This document shows positions 12,499 to 26,198 of a stretch of 64,000 nucleotides of DNA, piece after piece. Location of the stretch: contig SZWC01004846.1 in the NCBI GenBank assembly GCA_023375785.1, positions 28,003 to 92,002 of the forward strand, read 5' to 3'. The position numbers and the translations under genes are program-made. Under the pieces are notes generated by a model that was given only the letters and a program-made list of their open reading frames with translations, was not told the DNA's origin and made no database searches. The DNA comes from Penium margaritaceum (taxonomy: Eukaryota; Streptophyta; Zygnematophyceae; Desmidiales; Peniaceae). Each line of letters starts with the position of its first letter. The first letter of the stretch is position 1.

Positions 12499-15400
12499 TG
12501 AAAGCGAAAAGTGATTGTATTAGCCATGGTAGCTTGTGGAAAACACAATAGAATGATCAACCTTTTGCATGTTTGTTAATGCCTCACTTGAGTTACAAGA
12601 GCGATTCAACCATGGGGTTGTGCAAGCTTCACTTTTGGGCAAATCAATGACTAGGTTTTCACGCCAATTCTTTTTGTAAATGCTATGAAATCACTTGAAA
12701 GGGAGCAGTGTGCTTTGTCAATGTGCTCGAAGAGCCAATCTTTGTCGATTTGCAACTTGAAGTTTGAACATCAAGAACTAAACATGCAAGAGGGTGTCGT
12801 TTTGGCTGACACTAGAATTGGTTGTTTCCAGTCTTCTTCGGTGTTTTCTCTTTGCCTTAGCCACTCGTCAAAATTCATATTCATTAAATCAAAAAAACCA
12901 AATGCAAATACGTTTAAAACAATTGTAGTAATGAAATTCACTATCTTCTTGTCCCTCTTTTGTTCTCCAAAGCTTTACGAGCGGTGTTTTCTTGTTGTGC
13001 CATGAGTTGCACCTCATCCTCTGAGCTTTGCGCCTTTGCTACTTAGCGTTGTGCATGTTATGTGACACAAATTCCTTGATTTTGATGCATATTCATACCA
13101 TGCAGAAGACATTTCACATGAATTGTGAAAGAACCTACCCACTAACTCATCACCTCCATGTTGCTCATCGTCTCTTGATGCTTTTGTCTTATGCAAGCCA
13201 TATGTTTTGAAGGATAGTTGTGCTACACACTTAAGAGAAGGTGGAAGATTCTCTTCCCTAAGATTTTACACTCTTGCACTAGTTGAACATAGAGCTTTGT
13301 GCTCCCAAACCATGCTGGGAACCGAGGTGTATTGCAAAGATTAGGGTTTGTTGCTTGTATCATGTTGTGCCTCATGTAGTAAGTAAGAAGACATGTGAGT
13401 GTTCAGACATTTGAAATGGAACATTGAATTTGGAAGGAATGTTGAATGATTTTCATGTACAAGTATAGTACCTACAAATTCAAATGAAGCAGAGAATACA
13501 CATAAAGCTTTACCACTACTCATGGCCCACATAAAGATCAATGACATATAAGGTTATCAAGGCTATCGATGCAAGGGTCTTTGTTTACTAACATCTGTGA
13601 AATAGACTAAGCAAGTGGATGTGTGATTTTACTCCCTCCTAATCTTATGAATTGCTGATAGACTTAAAGGTTTCTCTAGTGGAAACCTCAGCAAAACCTT
13701 GGTCCATGGAGTTTTTGGATGATAAGTGCTTATTAGCAACATGACCACTCCGTCTTACTGGATGACTGAGATATATTAGGGCTACCGCCTTTATACTTTG
13801 GCGAGTTGACTACCTTTCTTGCATATACAAGTTTTGTTTCGTGTTTAATAAAATCTCACCCAAACTATGATTCCTAAAACCAAGGGACTCTCACAGTTCT
13901 ATAACACCTTTACATTGCTAAAACGGTAATGCTTGCATTACCGTCTTCCTCACAGATGAGGTAGTGTCATTGATCTCTTTAGCCTTAATCCTTGTCCTTT
14001 AGCTTATGATGGAGCCTGTATAAGTGATGAGAAAATGTAGTCATTGCAAATGATTATTTTTGGAGATAGTTCCTAAAAGGAACACACACAATCCTCATGC
14101 TAGAAGCCTAGTGATGCCTGGGCATACCTCAATTTGAAGCTTAGTCTGTTTTGGTAGCTGTTGGTCCCCACCATAGGAGAGCCATGCATAGTGGCCTACG
14201 CATGTTAAACATAATTCTACATTCAAAGCCTTAGAGGATAGAATACCAGAATTGTGTTTGCCTATATATTTAAAGATTTCCATGGCTTTGCTCACGTAAT
14301 CCATAGAGAAAATCATCATTTCGTGTCCTTTTTTGAGTTATACATGCAAATTTTCCATATCAAAGCATGAATGTAGCACATTCATTCCACCCATTTACAT
14401 AAACACACGTGATCATGGAAAAAAATAGAGTGCTCAAGAGAGGTAAGCGCCATAAATGAAGTTAGAAAACACAGTGATCACTTTTTGCATGTTTCGGTTA
14501 ACGTTAATTGAGAATACGAGTCCTTTTTTTATCAAATGAGACATGCATGGAGGGGAGTGCAAAAAGAACCAACAAGTATTGATTGGAATATAAAATTTTC
14601 TTTGACGTTTGTTTGTTGTCATTTGACATGGTTGCTTGATAAAAAAGGAAAAGGGTTTACTCACATGTAAGTGCACGCGCAGGCTGCGTGCTGTGTGGTA
14701 AGGGCATCGCTTTAGAGACATAAAATCACAAATTATGTGAATAGAGAAGAAATCATATCTCATATGATGGGGGATAGTTTTTTTCTAAACTTGTTATCAC
14801 ACAATCTGGAAGCTTAGTGGTTGCACATGCTAAAGTGTAAAAGTTCTTTTGCCAACTTATTTGAATGAATTTCCGTTTGGTTTTTTGGTTTTTTAGCTTA
14901 TTTTCATGTCAAACATCCTTACCCATACATTGACACAAGGTTGATTTGTGTTTTAATTGAAATTCTAAAGTTTTATGTGCAACATTACTGATAATGCATA
15001 AATTTGACAATGGTTCTTCATCACATGAGAATAAGAAGAAATGTCGCCTATATGCTTTGAAATCTAATACTGACTCAATTCTAATAATTCACTTATAGAG
15101 TTGGTAGGGTATGGTAAGGACATGTTCCATTTGTTGTGTGTGAGATGTTCAAAAGTGTTTTTCACATCATGTGAGACACATTATGAGTTTATAGCTACGG
15201 TTTTTGATAACAAATTATGGGAGATTTGTTTTGATGGGTGTAGTCACTTGATTTTTGTTCGTGAAAGTGCTGCCGTAAGTATGTGATGCATATTAGATGC
15301 TAGTGTTGAGTACTGGGGTATGGATGCTAGACACAACCCTTCTTTCAAACTAGTCCATTTTTCATCCTTTTGGTGCTGTTGAAATTCAGTTAGTTTCTTT

Positions 15401-17400
15401 GCAAGATTTTTTTTTTAAGTTTTCAAGGGGGTGAATGTATGTCATGGATGTGGTTTACGTTCTACATGGCAGCGTTGTGAAGTAGATTTGTTTAAAGTTT
15501 TGCCATGAAGGTGATGGTAGGAGCTTGATTAAAAAATTTTCATGTACCCATCTGTCTCATGTTCATCATTGTGTTACGAAAAATTTCTCATCATCATGGA
15601 ATTTCACGTATGGATCCTTGTTTAGATGTATTTAGGTTTTTGGTCCTTCGCACCTATAATGGTGGTGTGTTTTGTATCATGTACGTGTGTTAATGATCTA
15701 ATGAGTAATATTAGTAGCATGGAAATAAATAAAATGTATGATTTGTAGGTTAACATGGTCAAGTATGCAAAGTTTATATAGTTTTTCACTAGTAGACTTG
15801 GATTGGAGCATATCATTCTATGAAATCATAGTACGTGAGAATGGTAATTGATGTCTAAAGAGGACTAACTAAAAATGGTGCGATTCAAGTAGGAAGGACC
15901 ACATTTTGTGTACACATACGTCCATGTTTGTTTTTGGCATGTGAGTTAGGCTCTGGTGTAGAGTGTTGCTTCTCCATTTTACAATGGTGTTGTTGTAAGG
16001 AAACCTTCAAGGAAAAACATGAAGCAAATTAATCTGGGCTTTTTCATGCTGTTGAAACTTGAATCTCATTGATAGTCTTTCACGTGAATTGTATGGCACA
16101 TTTTTATGGTGCCATTGTTTGCCTATTAGGTTAGCAGAGTATGGTTTCCTTGGCACACTTGTTGGATGGTCATAAGCGTAATGGAAATTCAATTAATGTG
16201 CAAATATTGATTGTAAAAGAATTATCATTTGATGTATTGATTTCTATTGACTAGCATCCACAATGCCTCCTTCTTATACTTTTGATTTTGTATCGGTATC
16301 ATGATAGTAGATCACGCTTCTTTTTTAATTAAATTCAACAGTACCACTTTTCCATCTTCATTCAAAATGAAAAATGAAAAACAAAACAAAATGCCATATG
16401 AACCTGAACTACCATCCTTCACCTTTTTTTCGTTTTTGCATTCAAAGATAAATACCATGAGGTTATATGGAGACTATTTGTATGTTAAATCGAGGTCACA
16501 TCAAGAAGCTTACGCTATATGGAGTTGTGTTACTCACGTTATGATTCATAAGTGAATGTATTGTTGAAATTGGATTTTTTTCTACATTGGATTGTTATGC
16601 TAAATGCATACAATGAGAAAGTTTTTTTGAAGCCTGAGGTTAGATAATTTGTTTCTGTGTTTTTATAGGCTAATAGGACCTATCATATGACCCAGTGTTA
16701 TTAGTACGTCTCGAGGTCATTTTGACTGAAAAATGAGAATTCGGATTAAGTCTTTCATTTTTCATGAAGGGGTGCACCAAGGCATCATTCACAGAAATTT
16801 ATCAATTCACTTGTACGATAAATAATCAATGGACCTTAGAATTCATACAGATTTAATATGAATGAAAATGAAGGTTAGGAAAAACTTGAATTTCAATTGG
16901 GTATAAACTAAACTATTATTGCAATTCAAGCTAAATCTTGTCACATGGATCTTTTTTAAATTCAATTACATCCTTTTCCTTATGCTGTTTCCTTTTTTTT
17001 ATGCCCATTCACCATTGGCCATTTTTGTATGTATAGTTATTGTTCAAGTATGAGGTTGAATTAGTAAGCCAAATACATGATGAACATTATGGCCAAAATT
17101 GCATGAGGATACTTGATGACCTTGTGATTGTGTGGTTTCTGTCATAAGTTTTGTGAGGACATTATTATATTTGCGAAAGGTGACTCGTACATCCTAACCC
17201 GAAGGTTTGAATGGAGGTTGGGTAAGAACATGCATAGTTGGATTAGAGAGATTCGGGAATGTGACACTTCCTATTTCCTATCTTGAGGAATTGAGGATTC
17301 CCCTTACATGATTTCATGAGAGATGTAGGAGGATTGGAACTAGTCTAGAATCCAGAAATTGCAAGGAGGGTGTCTTGCTTTTCTGTCGGTAGCCCTGATT
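12499..17400. other. AT-rich region without supported gene
   Basis: About 4.9 kb of AT-rich DNA with frequent T runs (for example at 15407) and only short open frames under 110 codons on both strands, none with a recognisable motif. The base composition is clearly different from the GC-rich DNA that starts near 17400. It may be old intergenic DNA or completely decayed transposon sequence. Confidence 0.5.
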
Positions 17401-18846
17401 CATTGATTGTTTTGTGAACTGAAGGTATATTAGGCCTTTAGTTTCCGCTGAATAGACGGTTGAATGAGGCAGTTTACGTTGTACCTCGTTATCCTCTTCT
17501 CCTGTGAACGAATATTCGCAGAATCGTGGTATATTCAGCGCTGTCTTTCGTTCTCTCTTCCCATAGTGAAATGCGTCCCGTCAGGGATTCGATTCGCAGT
17601 TCCCTTGCCGAAGGTTGTGAAGAAATTTCGCGGCCGATGATCTAGCTGTGCCTATGTCATCACAGAACTCTGTATTGATCGCGTTTGCTTGTACCCAATG
17701 TTAATTGCAAGATGTTTCAGAAGGTTTCGGCTTCAAACTCCCCCGTATGACCGACTTGGGATGGAAACATGTTGAGACAGGTTGTTGTTCGAGTGCTTGG
17801 TTGGGGGTGGATAGGGTGTGATAAGCGACTTTTTGCTACTTGCCTCGGACAGTGCTCGGGGTATTCAAGACTATCTGGACTGGTCATAAAGCTAGCCGCT
17901 TACCGTGCCCGCATCTTTGCGGACTGATTCTGGGTTGCCTAGAGCCCGATGCCTTCTGCTGCCGACTCGCTTTTCATCGGGTTGAGTTTTCATGCGCACT
18001 GAGAGGTAGAATCAGTTTACGTTCTTTCCCGTCGAGAACTCGATGTCTGTGGCGAAGCACTTCGCCACACATCTGGTGGCGATCCACGGCCGAGGTGAGC
18101 CTGCATTGCCGAATCGATGGAGGTGCGTGATCGATGCATGTCCACCTAAGCAGAGCGTTGAATAGTTTTCACCACCGGCGAGCCACTTTCAAAGGAATCC
18201 ACAGAAGTCGAACTACGCACTGTGTAGGGGTTGTCTCGAAATTGCGACAATAGTGTTGACGTGACAGATTTGGGACGGGTATGGTCGCTCGCTTCGGTAG
18301 AGAGGCTCGGCTGTAACTGAAATGGTCCGGTGCCCAAATTTCAGAGGGTAAGTAGGTTAGGACATTCGCAAGGCCCTTGGCGGGAGGGGTTTCCACCACC
18401 TGTCGTCAAATTCTTCGAAGTGGGGGTCTCTCCTGCGACTGGTCTTAGTCGTAGCGTTTTGAATCGAATTTCTTGGGAAAACTTTGGAACCCAACGGACG
18501 ATGTGAAGGTTGCCAATATCCCGCTTCGAGTCGCGTGTGCTCTTTAGCTTCACGAACGGGGCTCATGGCACGGCCCTTGCATCGTGTTGGGACCCATGTA
18601 CTCGGGATTTTCAGCAACGTTAGAGCCAGAACATTTTCGAAGTGAACCGTGGAAACGGTGGACATGGCGCGAGAATGGGCGAGTATTTGCAGGGCTGCGC
18701 TGGTACATGTGCTACGACATAGAATTGACCACCCTTTTTCCGACCTCTATCAGTTTGGTACACGGCCATAATCTATTGTACAGCTCACCAGAAAACGACA
18801 AGGACTCTACCCAGCATGACGCACCAATCACCCCTTCTTTCCAAGA
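17401..18846 (+). promoter_or_regulatory. GC-richer upstream region of the PUB gene
   Basis: Between the AT-rich region and the PUB open frame lies about 1.4 kb of mixed composition. Small open frames occur on both strands (17840-18130 on +; 18146-18665 on -), but they overlap each other and have no domain signal. Promoter and 5' untranslated sequence of the PUB gene are the natural guess. I see no clear TATA box at a position that could be tied to the gene. Confidence 0.35.
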
Positions 18847-20030
18847 TTGAAAAAAAAAAGGAGAAACAGCACCACCTTGCGAATGCTTTCAGCCAATGCG
18901 CGATCGCGGCGCTACACCCATTGGCTGGACGACACGACGGCGACGTGGGTCCACATGCGCGGAATTGTATGGCTGGTTCGCATTCATCGCCCCCCGCTCC
19001 GCTCCACGTTCGGGGGCCCTGCGACCGCGATTGCGGAGGGACGAAGAGGTGTGAAGGCGAGGTTGGTGGAGAGGAGGGGTACAATGACACATAGCGGAGG
19101 AGGATCAACTGCAGTAGCAGCAGCAACAACCGCACCGGCGACACCAGCGGTAGCAGTGGCGGTGGCAGCATGGNGGAGGTTGCATTGGACACCCACGCCC
19201 ACCATCACAGCCGCAGGCATGGGCACGGGAAGTGGCATCGCGGTGCCGCGGCAGTTCGTGTGCCCTACCAGTGGGCGCATCATGGGTGACCCCGTGCTTG
19301 CCGCTTGCGGCCACTCGTTTGACCGCCCTGCTCTTCTGCTCTCCTTCGCTTCGCAAAGGCAGAGCCTGAACCAGGGCCAGGCTCAGCGTCCCGGGGAGGG
19401 CCGTGATGCAGGAGGAGTAGGTTGCGGCGGCGGCGTGAGCGGCAGCAGTGATGTCGGAGTTGGAGAGAATAAGGCCACTTGCTACTGCTGTCCTCTAACG
19501 GGCGAGACGCTGGAGCACGCAGCCGTGGTGCCCAACATCGCTCTCAGAGAACTCATTCTCGACTGGTGCTGCGTGCACGGCGTGCAGCCGGGCACTCCCG
19601 TAGCCGCCGGCACCAGCACCAGCGGCGGCGGCGGCAGCAGCAGCAGCAGCAGGAGTAACAGCAGCGGCAGCAGCAGCAGCGGTGGTGGTGGTGGTGGTGG
19701 TGGGGTGGCGAAACCCAATGAAGAGGGCCAGCCAGGTGGGCAGGCCAGGGCAGCAGCAGCCATCACAACGGTGAGCGGTGCAGTGGCAGTGGCACAGATC
19801 GACAACATTGTGGCGTGGCAGCAGCAGCAAGGACGGCAGCCACTGCTCCCGAAGCAAGCACTGGCTGCGGCTCCTGCAGCCAGTGCTGCTCCCGGTCCTG
19901 CTCAAGTTTTGCATTTAGTGGTAGGAGGTCAGCATCAGCAACACGAGCAGCAGAGGCAGCAGCACCACCAGCACCAGCAGCAGTACCAGGAGCAACAGCA
20001 GCACCACCAGCAGCAGTACCAAGAGCAGCT

Positions 20031-20061
<31 letters not shown>

Positions 20062-20070
20062 CAGCAGCAT

Positions 20071-20127
<57 letters not shown>

Positions 20128-20893
20128 CAACAGCAGCAGCACCAGCACCAGCAACAGAAGCAGGAGCAGCACCAGCAGCAGAAGCAGCTGGTGCCAGTGC
20201 GGCACGTCCGGCCAGGTGGAGGGCACCGTCTGGGCCGCACCTCGAGCCTGCCCATGATGCGCGTAGGCAAGCTTGGTGGCAGTGGCGGCAGCGGCGGCAT
20301 CAGCAGCAGCGCCAGCAGCCCTGTAGCGGCCACAGTGCCTGCCTCGCCTGCCTCCTGGGTGTCCCAGGCTGTGCCACTGGCTGCCCCCTCCGACGTCACA
20401 GGTCCTCCTTGCACCGACCTCCACGACTCCCTAAATGGCGCCGACGGCGCAGGCTTGTGCCCGACTTCAAGGCCTGGTCCAGATCGCGGGTTGGGTGCAG
20501 CGCGCTGTGCAGTACTGCACCTACCTGCGGCCGCCGGTGAAGGTGCAGGTGAAGGTGCAGGTGCAGGTGCAGGCGCAGATGCAGGTGCAGGTGCAGGTGG
20601 AGGTGGAGGTGGAGGCGCAGGTGCAGTTGCAGGTACAGGTGCAAGTGCAGGTGCAGGTGCAGGCGCAGCTTGCAGCGCTGGATCGCCGCGTGCAGTGAGC
20701 GCAAGAGGTGGCTGGTCGTCCCCGCGGTCAACACTGAAACTTGTAACGCACGCGTCCGTCTTCTCGCCCAGGGGGCGGAGTGTGCGTGCCTCTGCGTTCG
20801 CACATGGCCCTGCAGAGGCACCCTCACCACCCCCACAAGTAGATAGTGGCGGCTGCCAGCCTCCAGCAGGGCATGATGCCGGTGTCAGTGAGA

Positions 20894-20924
<31 letters not shown>

Positions 20925-22249
20925 TGCTACTGCTGCTGCTGCTGCTACTGCTGCTGCTGTGACAGCTTACCAAGCCCTGTCTGGAGCTGCGTGTGCTGCA
21001 GCGGCAAGTGCTGCTGCCACTTCCAACGACTTTGCTCCTTCAGATGCTGCGCCTTCCCCCACCACGGTAGCTAGTAGCAGCGGTCGAAATGCTGTGGCCT
21101 CTGCTGTTGCGTCTGTTGCTGCCACTGCCACTGCTGCTGCTGCTGCTGCTGCTGATGCTGTCAGTGAGTCTGCGACTGCTGCTGCTGCTGTCTCTGTTGT
21201 CAGCAGCACCCCTGCCGCAGCTGCTGCCGATGCCACTGCCACCACCACTGCTGCTACTGCTGTTGCTGCTGCTGCTGACGCAACTGGCTTGCGGCCCACC
21301 GCTGACCCTTGCGGTCCGACTTCCCCCCCTCCAGAGTCGGTCAGCGTTCTCGAAGGGCTGCTGTCGCCTCGCACGTCGCAGGGGATCGGCAGCGGCTCCA
21401 CCCTCTCCGCCCGCTCCCCTCTCAACAATCTGGCTGCCAGGTTGGTGTCCCTGGAGGGCGGTGGGCCCCGACGGCAGCTGACGCGCAGCATGACGCCGCC
21501 CGCGTGGGCGCTGGGTGGAGGCGGACGAGGGCTTGCACGTTCGCTGAGAGAAGGAGGCAGTGGGTCGTGGCGCGAGGGGGGCAGTAAGGGAGAGCGGACA
21601 TGGTCCCCGGAGGCAGGGGGAGTGGCGAGGATGGGGCCTCCGATGCGGCTGAGTGGGTTGGGTTCAGGGAGCACGTTGAGGGAGGGAGGGAGGGACCAGG
21701 AGGATGCGCCCGCTGCTGCAGCAGGTGCTGTTGCTGCGGCCGCAGAGGGAGCGCTGTGGCGCGCTCGCACTCGAGAGGAGTTCCAAGCAGGGTTGGAGAC
21801 CATACTGTGGGAGGATGATGAGGACGATGACGACGATGAGGATGGTGACGATGACAGCGATGACGGCGACGGTGGCGACCTCGACGGCGAGGACAACACT
21901 GGCGATGTCGGTGAAGTGAAAGGAGAACACACACGCAGACCTGGGTCAGGGGGGTCGGACAAAGCGCGTCACGTTGTTCACGTCAGGGAACCTGCAGGTG
22001 TGAAGCCGGGCACCACCAGCAGTGGCTGTGGCAGTAGTAGCAAGAGCGACAGCAGCACCTGCAGCAGCACGAGCTCCTCTCTCGAGATGGTGGCAGGCGA
22101 CGTCGGTCAACATGTGGCAGAGGCCGCTGGCACCACAGACGGCAGCGATAGTGGTGGTAAGACTCAGACAAAGCCGCATTCTCAGGAACCAACTTTGCGA
22201 GGATTGCGGGCGTTCCTCACTGGCAGGCACCTGTCCCTTGGAGAGCGGA

Positions 22250-22308
<59 letters not shown>

Positions 22309-24125
22309 CAATCACAACATTGGCAGTGGAATCAGCAGCCACGCCCCAGTAGTGCTTCCAATGATGCCTCGTCGCCCTCGCCGTCCTCGCCCTTGTCCTC
22401 GTGCTCGTCTCCGTCGTTTGAGCCGCAGGCTGCAGCCGCTGGGGCAGCCGCTTGTGCCACTTCCGTGGATGCTGTTGTTGGTCGTGGAAAGTGTGCGCCG
22501 CCGCCGTCTGCATCTCCACCTCATGCTGGCTCTCGCGGCCCAAGCCGCGATCCTTTTCCTGCGAGCCCCGCGGAAGTTGGGTGCGGCACGGGCAGAGTGG
22601 TGGGGCTCACCAAGACTCGGTCGGCAGAGTCAGACGGCGAGTCTGTGGCTGCTGAGGTGGCCAGCCCTAGAGCTGGCCGTTGCACCTCAGCTGATGCCGT
22701 GAGTGGCAGGGGTGATCGTGGGAGTGTAGGAGGAAGAGGAGGAGGAGGAGAGGCAAGAGGAGGCGAGGGAAGAGGAGGAGGAGGAGGAGGAGATGTAGAA
22801 CTTGGCAGCAGGAAGGATCGGCTGGCGGCACCAAGCTACCGCCACTCTTTCTCAGACCAGCGGTCTGTGCCGCGGCCGGCGCTGGTGGTGCGAGGCATGT
22901 CAGCCTCAGCCGTTGACGGCTGGCAAGCCGGCACTCACACGCGGCCCCCTGATGGCAACGTGGGTGGCAGCAGCAGCAACAGCAGCAACGACGGTGTGGG
23001 AGGAGGCGTTGGTGGCAGCAGCGGCAGCGCAGGCGGTGCCAGAGCAAACGGCAGGTCGGAGCCAGAGCGCCAGTCTGGCATTCTTGCTGGCATGAGGAGC
23101 AAGAGCTTTGGAGGCAGCGGGGGGAGGAGGAGCCCGTCTGCTGTGGCTGCTCCTGCTGCCGCCACAGCAGCACTTGCAGCGGTGTCTCCACCTTCCGCCG
23201 CCGCAGCAGCTGCACCTGACAGGTCTCTGAGAGGGAGTTTCGGGAGGCCAGCACAGCCACCGGCCGCACCTTCCTCGTTTGCGCTCACAGGGACACCTGC
23301 AGGTGGAGTGCCCCTCCAGAGGCCAATCGTGCCGTCGGAGTCCAAGGTACAGGAGTATGACGACGAGGACTCGTGGAGGGAGAAAGATGCGCAAGGGGAA
23401 GAGGACGGGCAGGACAGTGGGAGCTGCAGTTCAGGAACCGAGGGAGGCAGCATGCGGGGGGCACCCGGCCTCCACAGGGCGTCGGCAAGGGCAGAGTCGA
23501 GGGCAGTGGCAGCCAAGGGTGTCCCCCACAGCGAGGTCCTGCGGCGGCCTCCCCTGCTGACCGGCCTGTTTGGCGGCCACGACAGTGACTGTGAGGCGCA
23601 GGACCGGCGGCCGAGGGAGAGCGAACCTGTGCTGCTGCGGTCCAAGACTGGAATCGGCTGGGGCGGCAGCGGTGGCGGCAGCAGCAGCCACATGGGTGGG
23701 CAGGCTGCAGCAGTGGGTAACGGAGGGATGCGGTGGAAGTCGCCTGATCTGGTGCTCTTTCGCTCGCACGCTCCAGCGCCTGCCAAGGCCAAGACTAAGG
23801 CCACCGCCAACGCCAGCGGCGGTGGAAAGGGCAGTAGCAGCGGCCATGCTGGGTCCAGAGGGCACAACTCCTTGCTACCTCCGGGCAGTGAAGACGATGC
23901 TGCGAGTGGAAGCAATGTGGGACGTCAGGGAGGGGAGGGAGGGAGAGGGGGTTCAGGTGCGCGGCGCTTGACTCTGTCGCCTTCCATGGCAGACAAGGTG
24001 CCGATTGCCTCCGCCATGAACCAAAGAGAGGGCGCAGCAGCGGGCAAGCTGGTGCCAGCAATGTCGACAGGGCGGCGAGGATCTCGAGGATCTTCACCGC
24101 CACCAGCGGCGGCCGCTGCCGCGGC

Positions 24126-24162
<37 letters not shown>

Positions 24163-24184
24163 GCAGGGCCTGCAGGCCCTGCAT

Positions 24185-24225
<41 letters not shown>

Positions 24226-24752
24226 CCTGCAGGCCCTGTAGCAACAGCATCAGCAGCATCATCTGTGGGATTGGCGCGGCCAGCATCGCCAGGGCTTGTG
24301 TGGCGCTTTGCACCTCCGCCATCTGTGCCTTTGGGCCAAGACGTGCCGCTTGCTTTGGCAGCAGCAAGACCAGCCTCGGCATCAGGTGCTGTGCGGCCTC
24401 CCTCNCCATGCTGGGTCCAGAGGGCACAACTCCTTGCTACCTCCGGGCAGTGAAGACGATGCTGCGAGTGGAAGCAATGTGGGACGTCAGGGAGGGGAGG
24501 GAGGGAGAGGGGGTTCAGGTGCGCGGCGCTTGACTCTGTCGCCTTCCATGGCAGACAAGGTGTCGATTGCCTCCGCCATGAACCAAAGAGAGGGCGCAGC
24601 AGCGGGCAAGCTGGTGCCAGCAATGTCGACAGGGCGGCGAGGATCTCGAGGATCTTCACCGCCACCAGCGGCGGCCGCTGCCGCGGCGGCAGCAGCAGCA
24701 GCATCAGCAGCAGCAGCAGCAGCAGAAGCAGCAGGGCCTGCAGGCCCTGCAT

Positions 24753-24784
<32 letters not shown>

Positions 24785-25897
24785 CCTGCAGGCCCTGTAG
24801 CAACAGCATCAGCAGCATCATCTGTGGGATTGGCGCGGCCAGCATCGCCAGGGCTTGTGTGGCGCTTTGCACCTCCGCCATCTGTGCCTTTGGGCCAAGA
24901 CGTGCCGCTTGCTTTGGCAGCAGCAAGACCAGCCTCGGCATCAGGTGCTGTGCGGCCTCCCTCGCCGTCGCTGCCTGCTGCATCAGCAGCTCGACCGTCG
25001 CTGCATGCCCGAATACTGTCCGCTGAGCAGGTTGGCTTTCTCGCCACCAAGGGCGGAGCGGACAAGGAAGATGGCAAGGACGAAGAGGACGGCGACGGTG
25101 ACGACGATGACACAGTTGTGTTTGCCGTGGCTTTAGGTGCCGGCAGACAGAAGGCAGCGGCTGCAGCTGCGAATGCAGCAAGCCCGTCCATCTCCCCTTC
25201 AGGGCACATGGGTTCGGGCGGCAGCCTAGCAGACCGTGCCCGGCTCCAACCAGCCAGGTCGGGGATCGCTGTGGAGCTCGAAGTCAGTGGGAGGCCTGGT
25301 AGTGGGCGCGGAGGCGGACCTGGTTTATGTTTTGCTGCTGACAAGTCCGCTTTGCTCGAGTTGCTTGACTCAAGCGAAGACGAGGAAGATGGCGATCTGT
25401 ACGGCGATGTGAAAGATGGGGACGGGGCCCAGAGCGACGACGGCATGGACAAGGACCAAGCAAGAGCTGGGCATGTCTGGATGGCAGCCCGGCAGGCCAG
25501 TGAGAGGGGGTCCGGAGACGGTCGGCCTTCGATTTCCGCGGCTTCCAACCCTGGCACAGCTAGGGAGGCGGCCAGCGCAGCCGCTGCTGCTGCCTTCATG
25601 GGCAGCCCATCCCCTCTCCTACGCAGTCCGATCCTGGATGCCGTTTCAAGTGGCAGTGCAGCGGCAAGCACTGGCGTGCTTCGCACCACGGCGGTTGGGG
25701 TTTACCCCAATGCGCCGCTGTCCTCGTTCTCCCCTCCACCGACAATCGCCGTCCCCTCGGCTTCACCGTCCTATCTATTTCCTCCCTATGGCAACAGCAG
25801 CACCAGCCACTCCATGCCTCTGCGCGCCTTACCACCCGGTCATGGGCGAGTGCCGGCAGATGCGCCGCATGGCAGTCCTCCCCTTCATCACTACCAT

Positions 25898-25989
<92 letters not shown>

Positions 25990-26134
25990 GCCTCGCCAGC
26001 AGCATGCCCAAAGCCCACCCATGCCAGCCAGGTCACCTGTGGTGTCGTTCCCTAAGTCTATTTCCATGTCTGGCCCGACGCGTACCACCCCCAAGGGTGC
26101 TGCCCACGGTGGCACCAGCGCCGCAGGCGACAAC

Positions 26135-26198
<64 letters not shown>

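Noticed and set aside
14434-16555. Short open frames of 60-109 codons in the AT-rich region
   Set aside because: This length is expected by chance in 5 kb of AT-rich DNA on six frames, and none has a recognisable motif.
17840-18665. Small open frames upstream of the PUB gene (96-103 codons)
   Set aside because: They overlap on opposite strands, have no motif and no plausible start context.
19482-25689. Long Leu-, Ala- or Pro-rich open frames on the - strand and in other + frames
   Set aside because: They are translations of CAG/GCA repeats in alternative frames of the PUB gene and have no domain signal.
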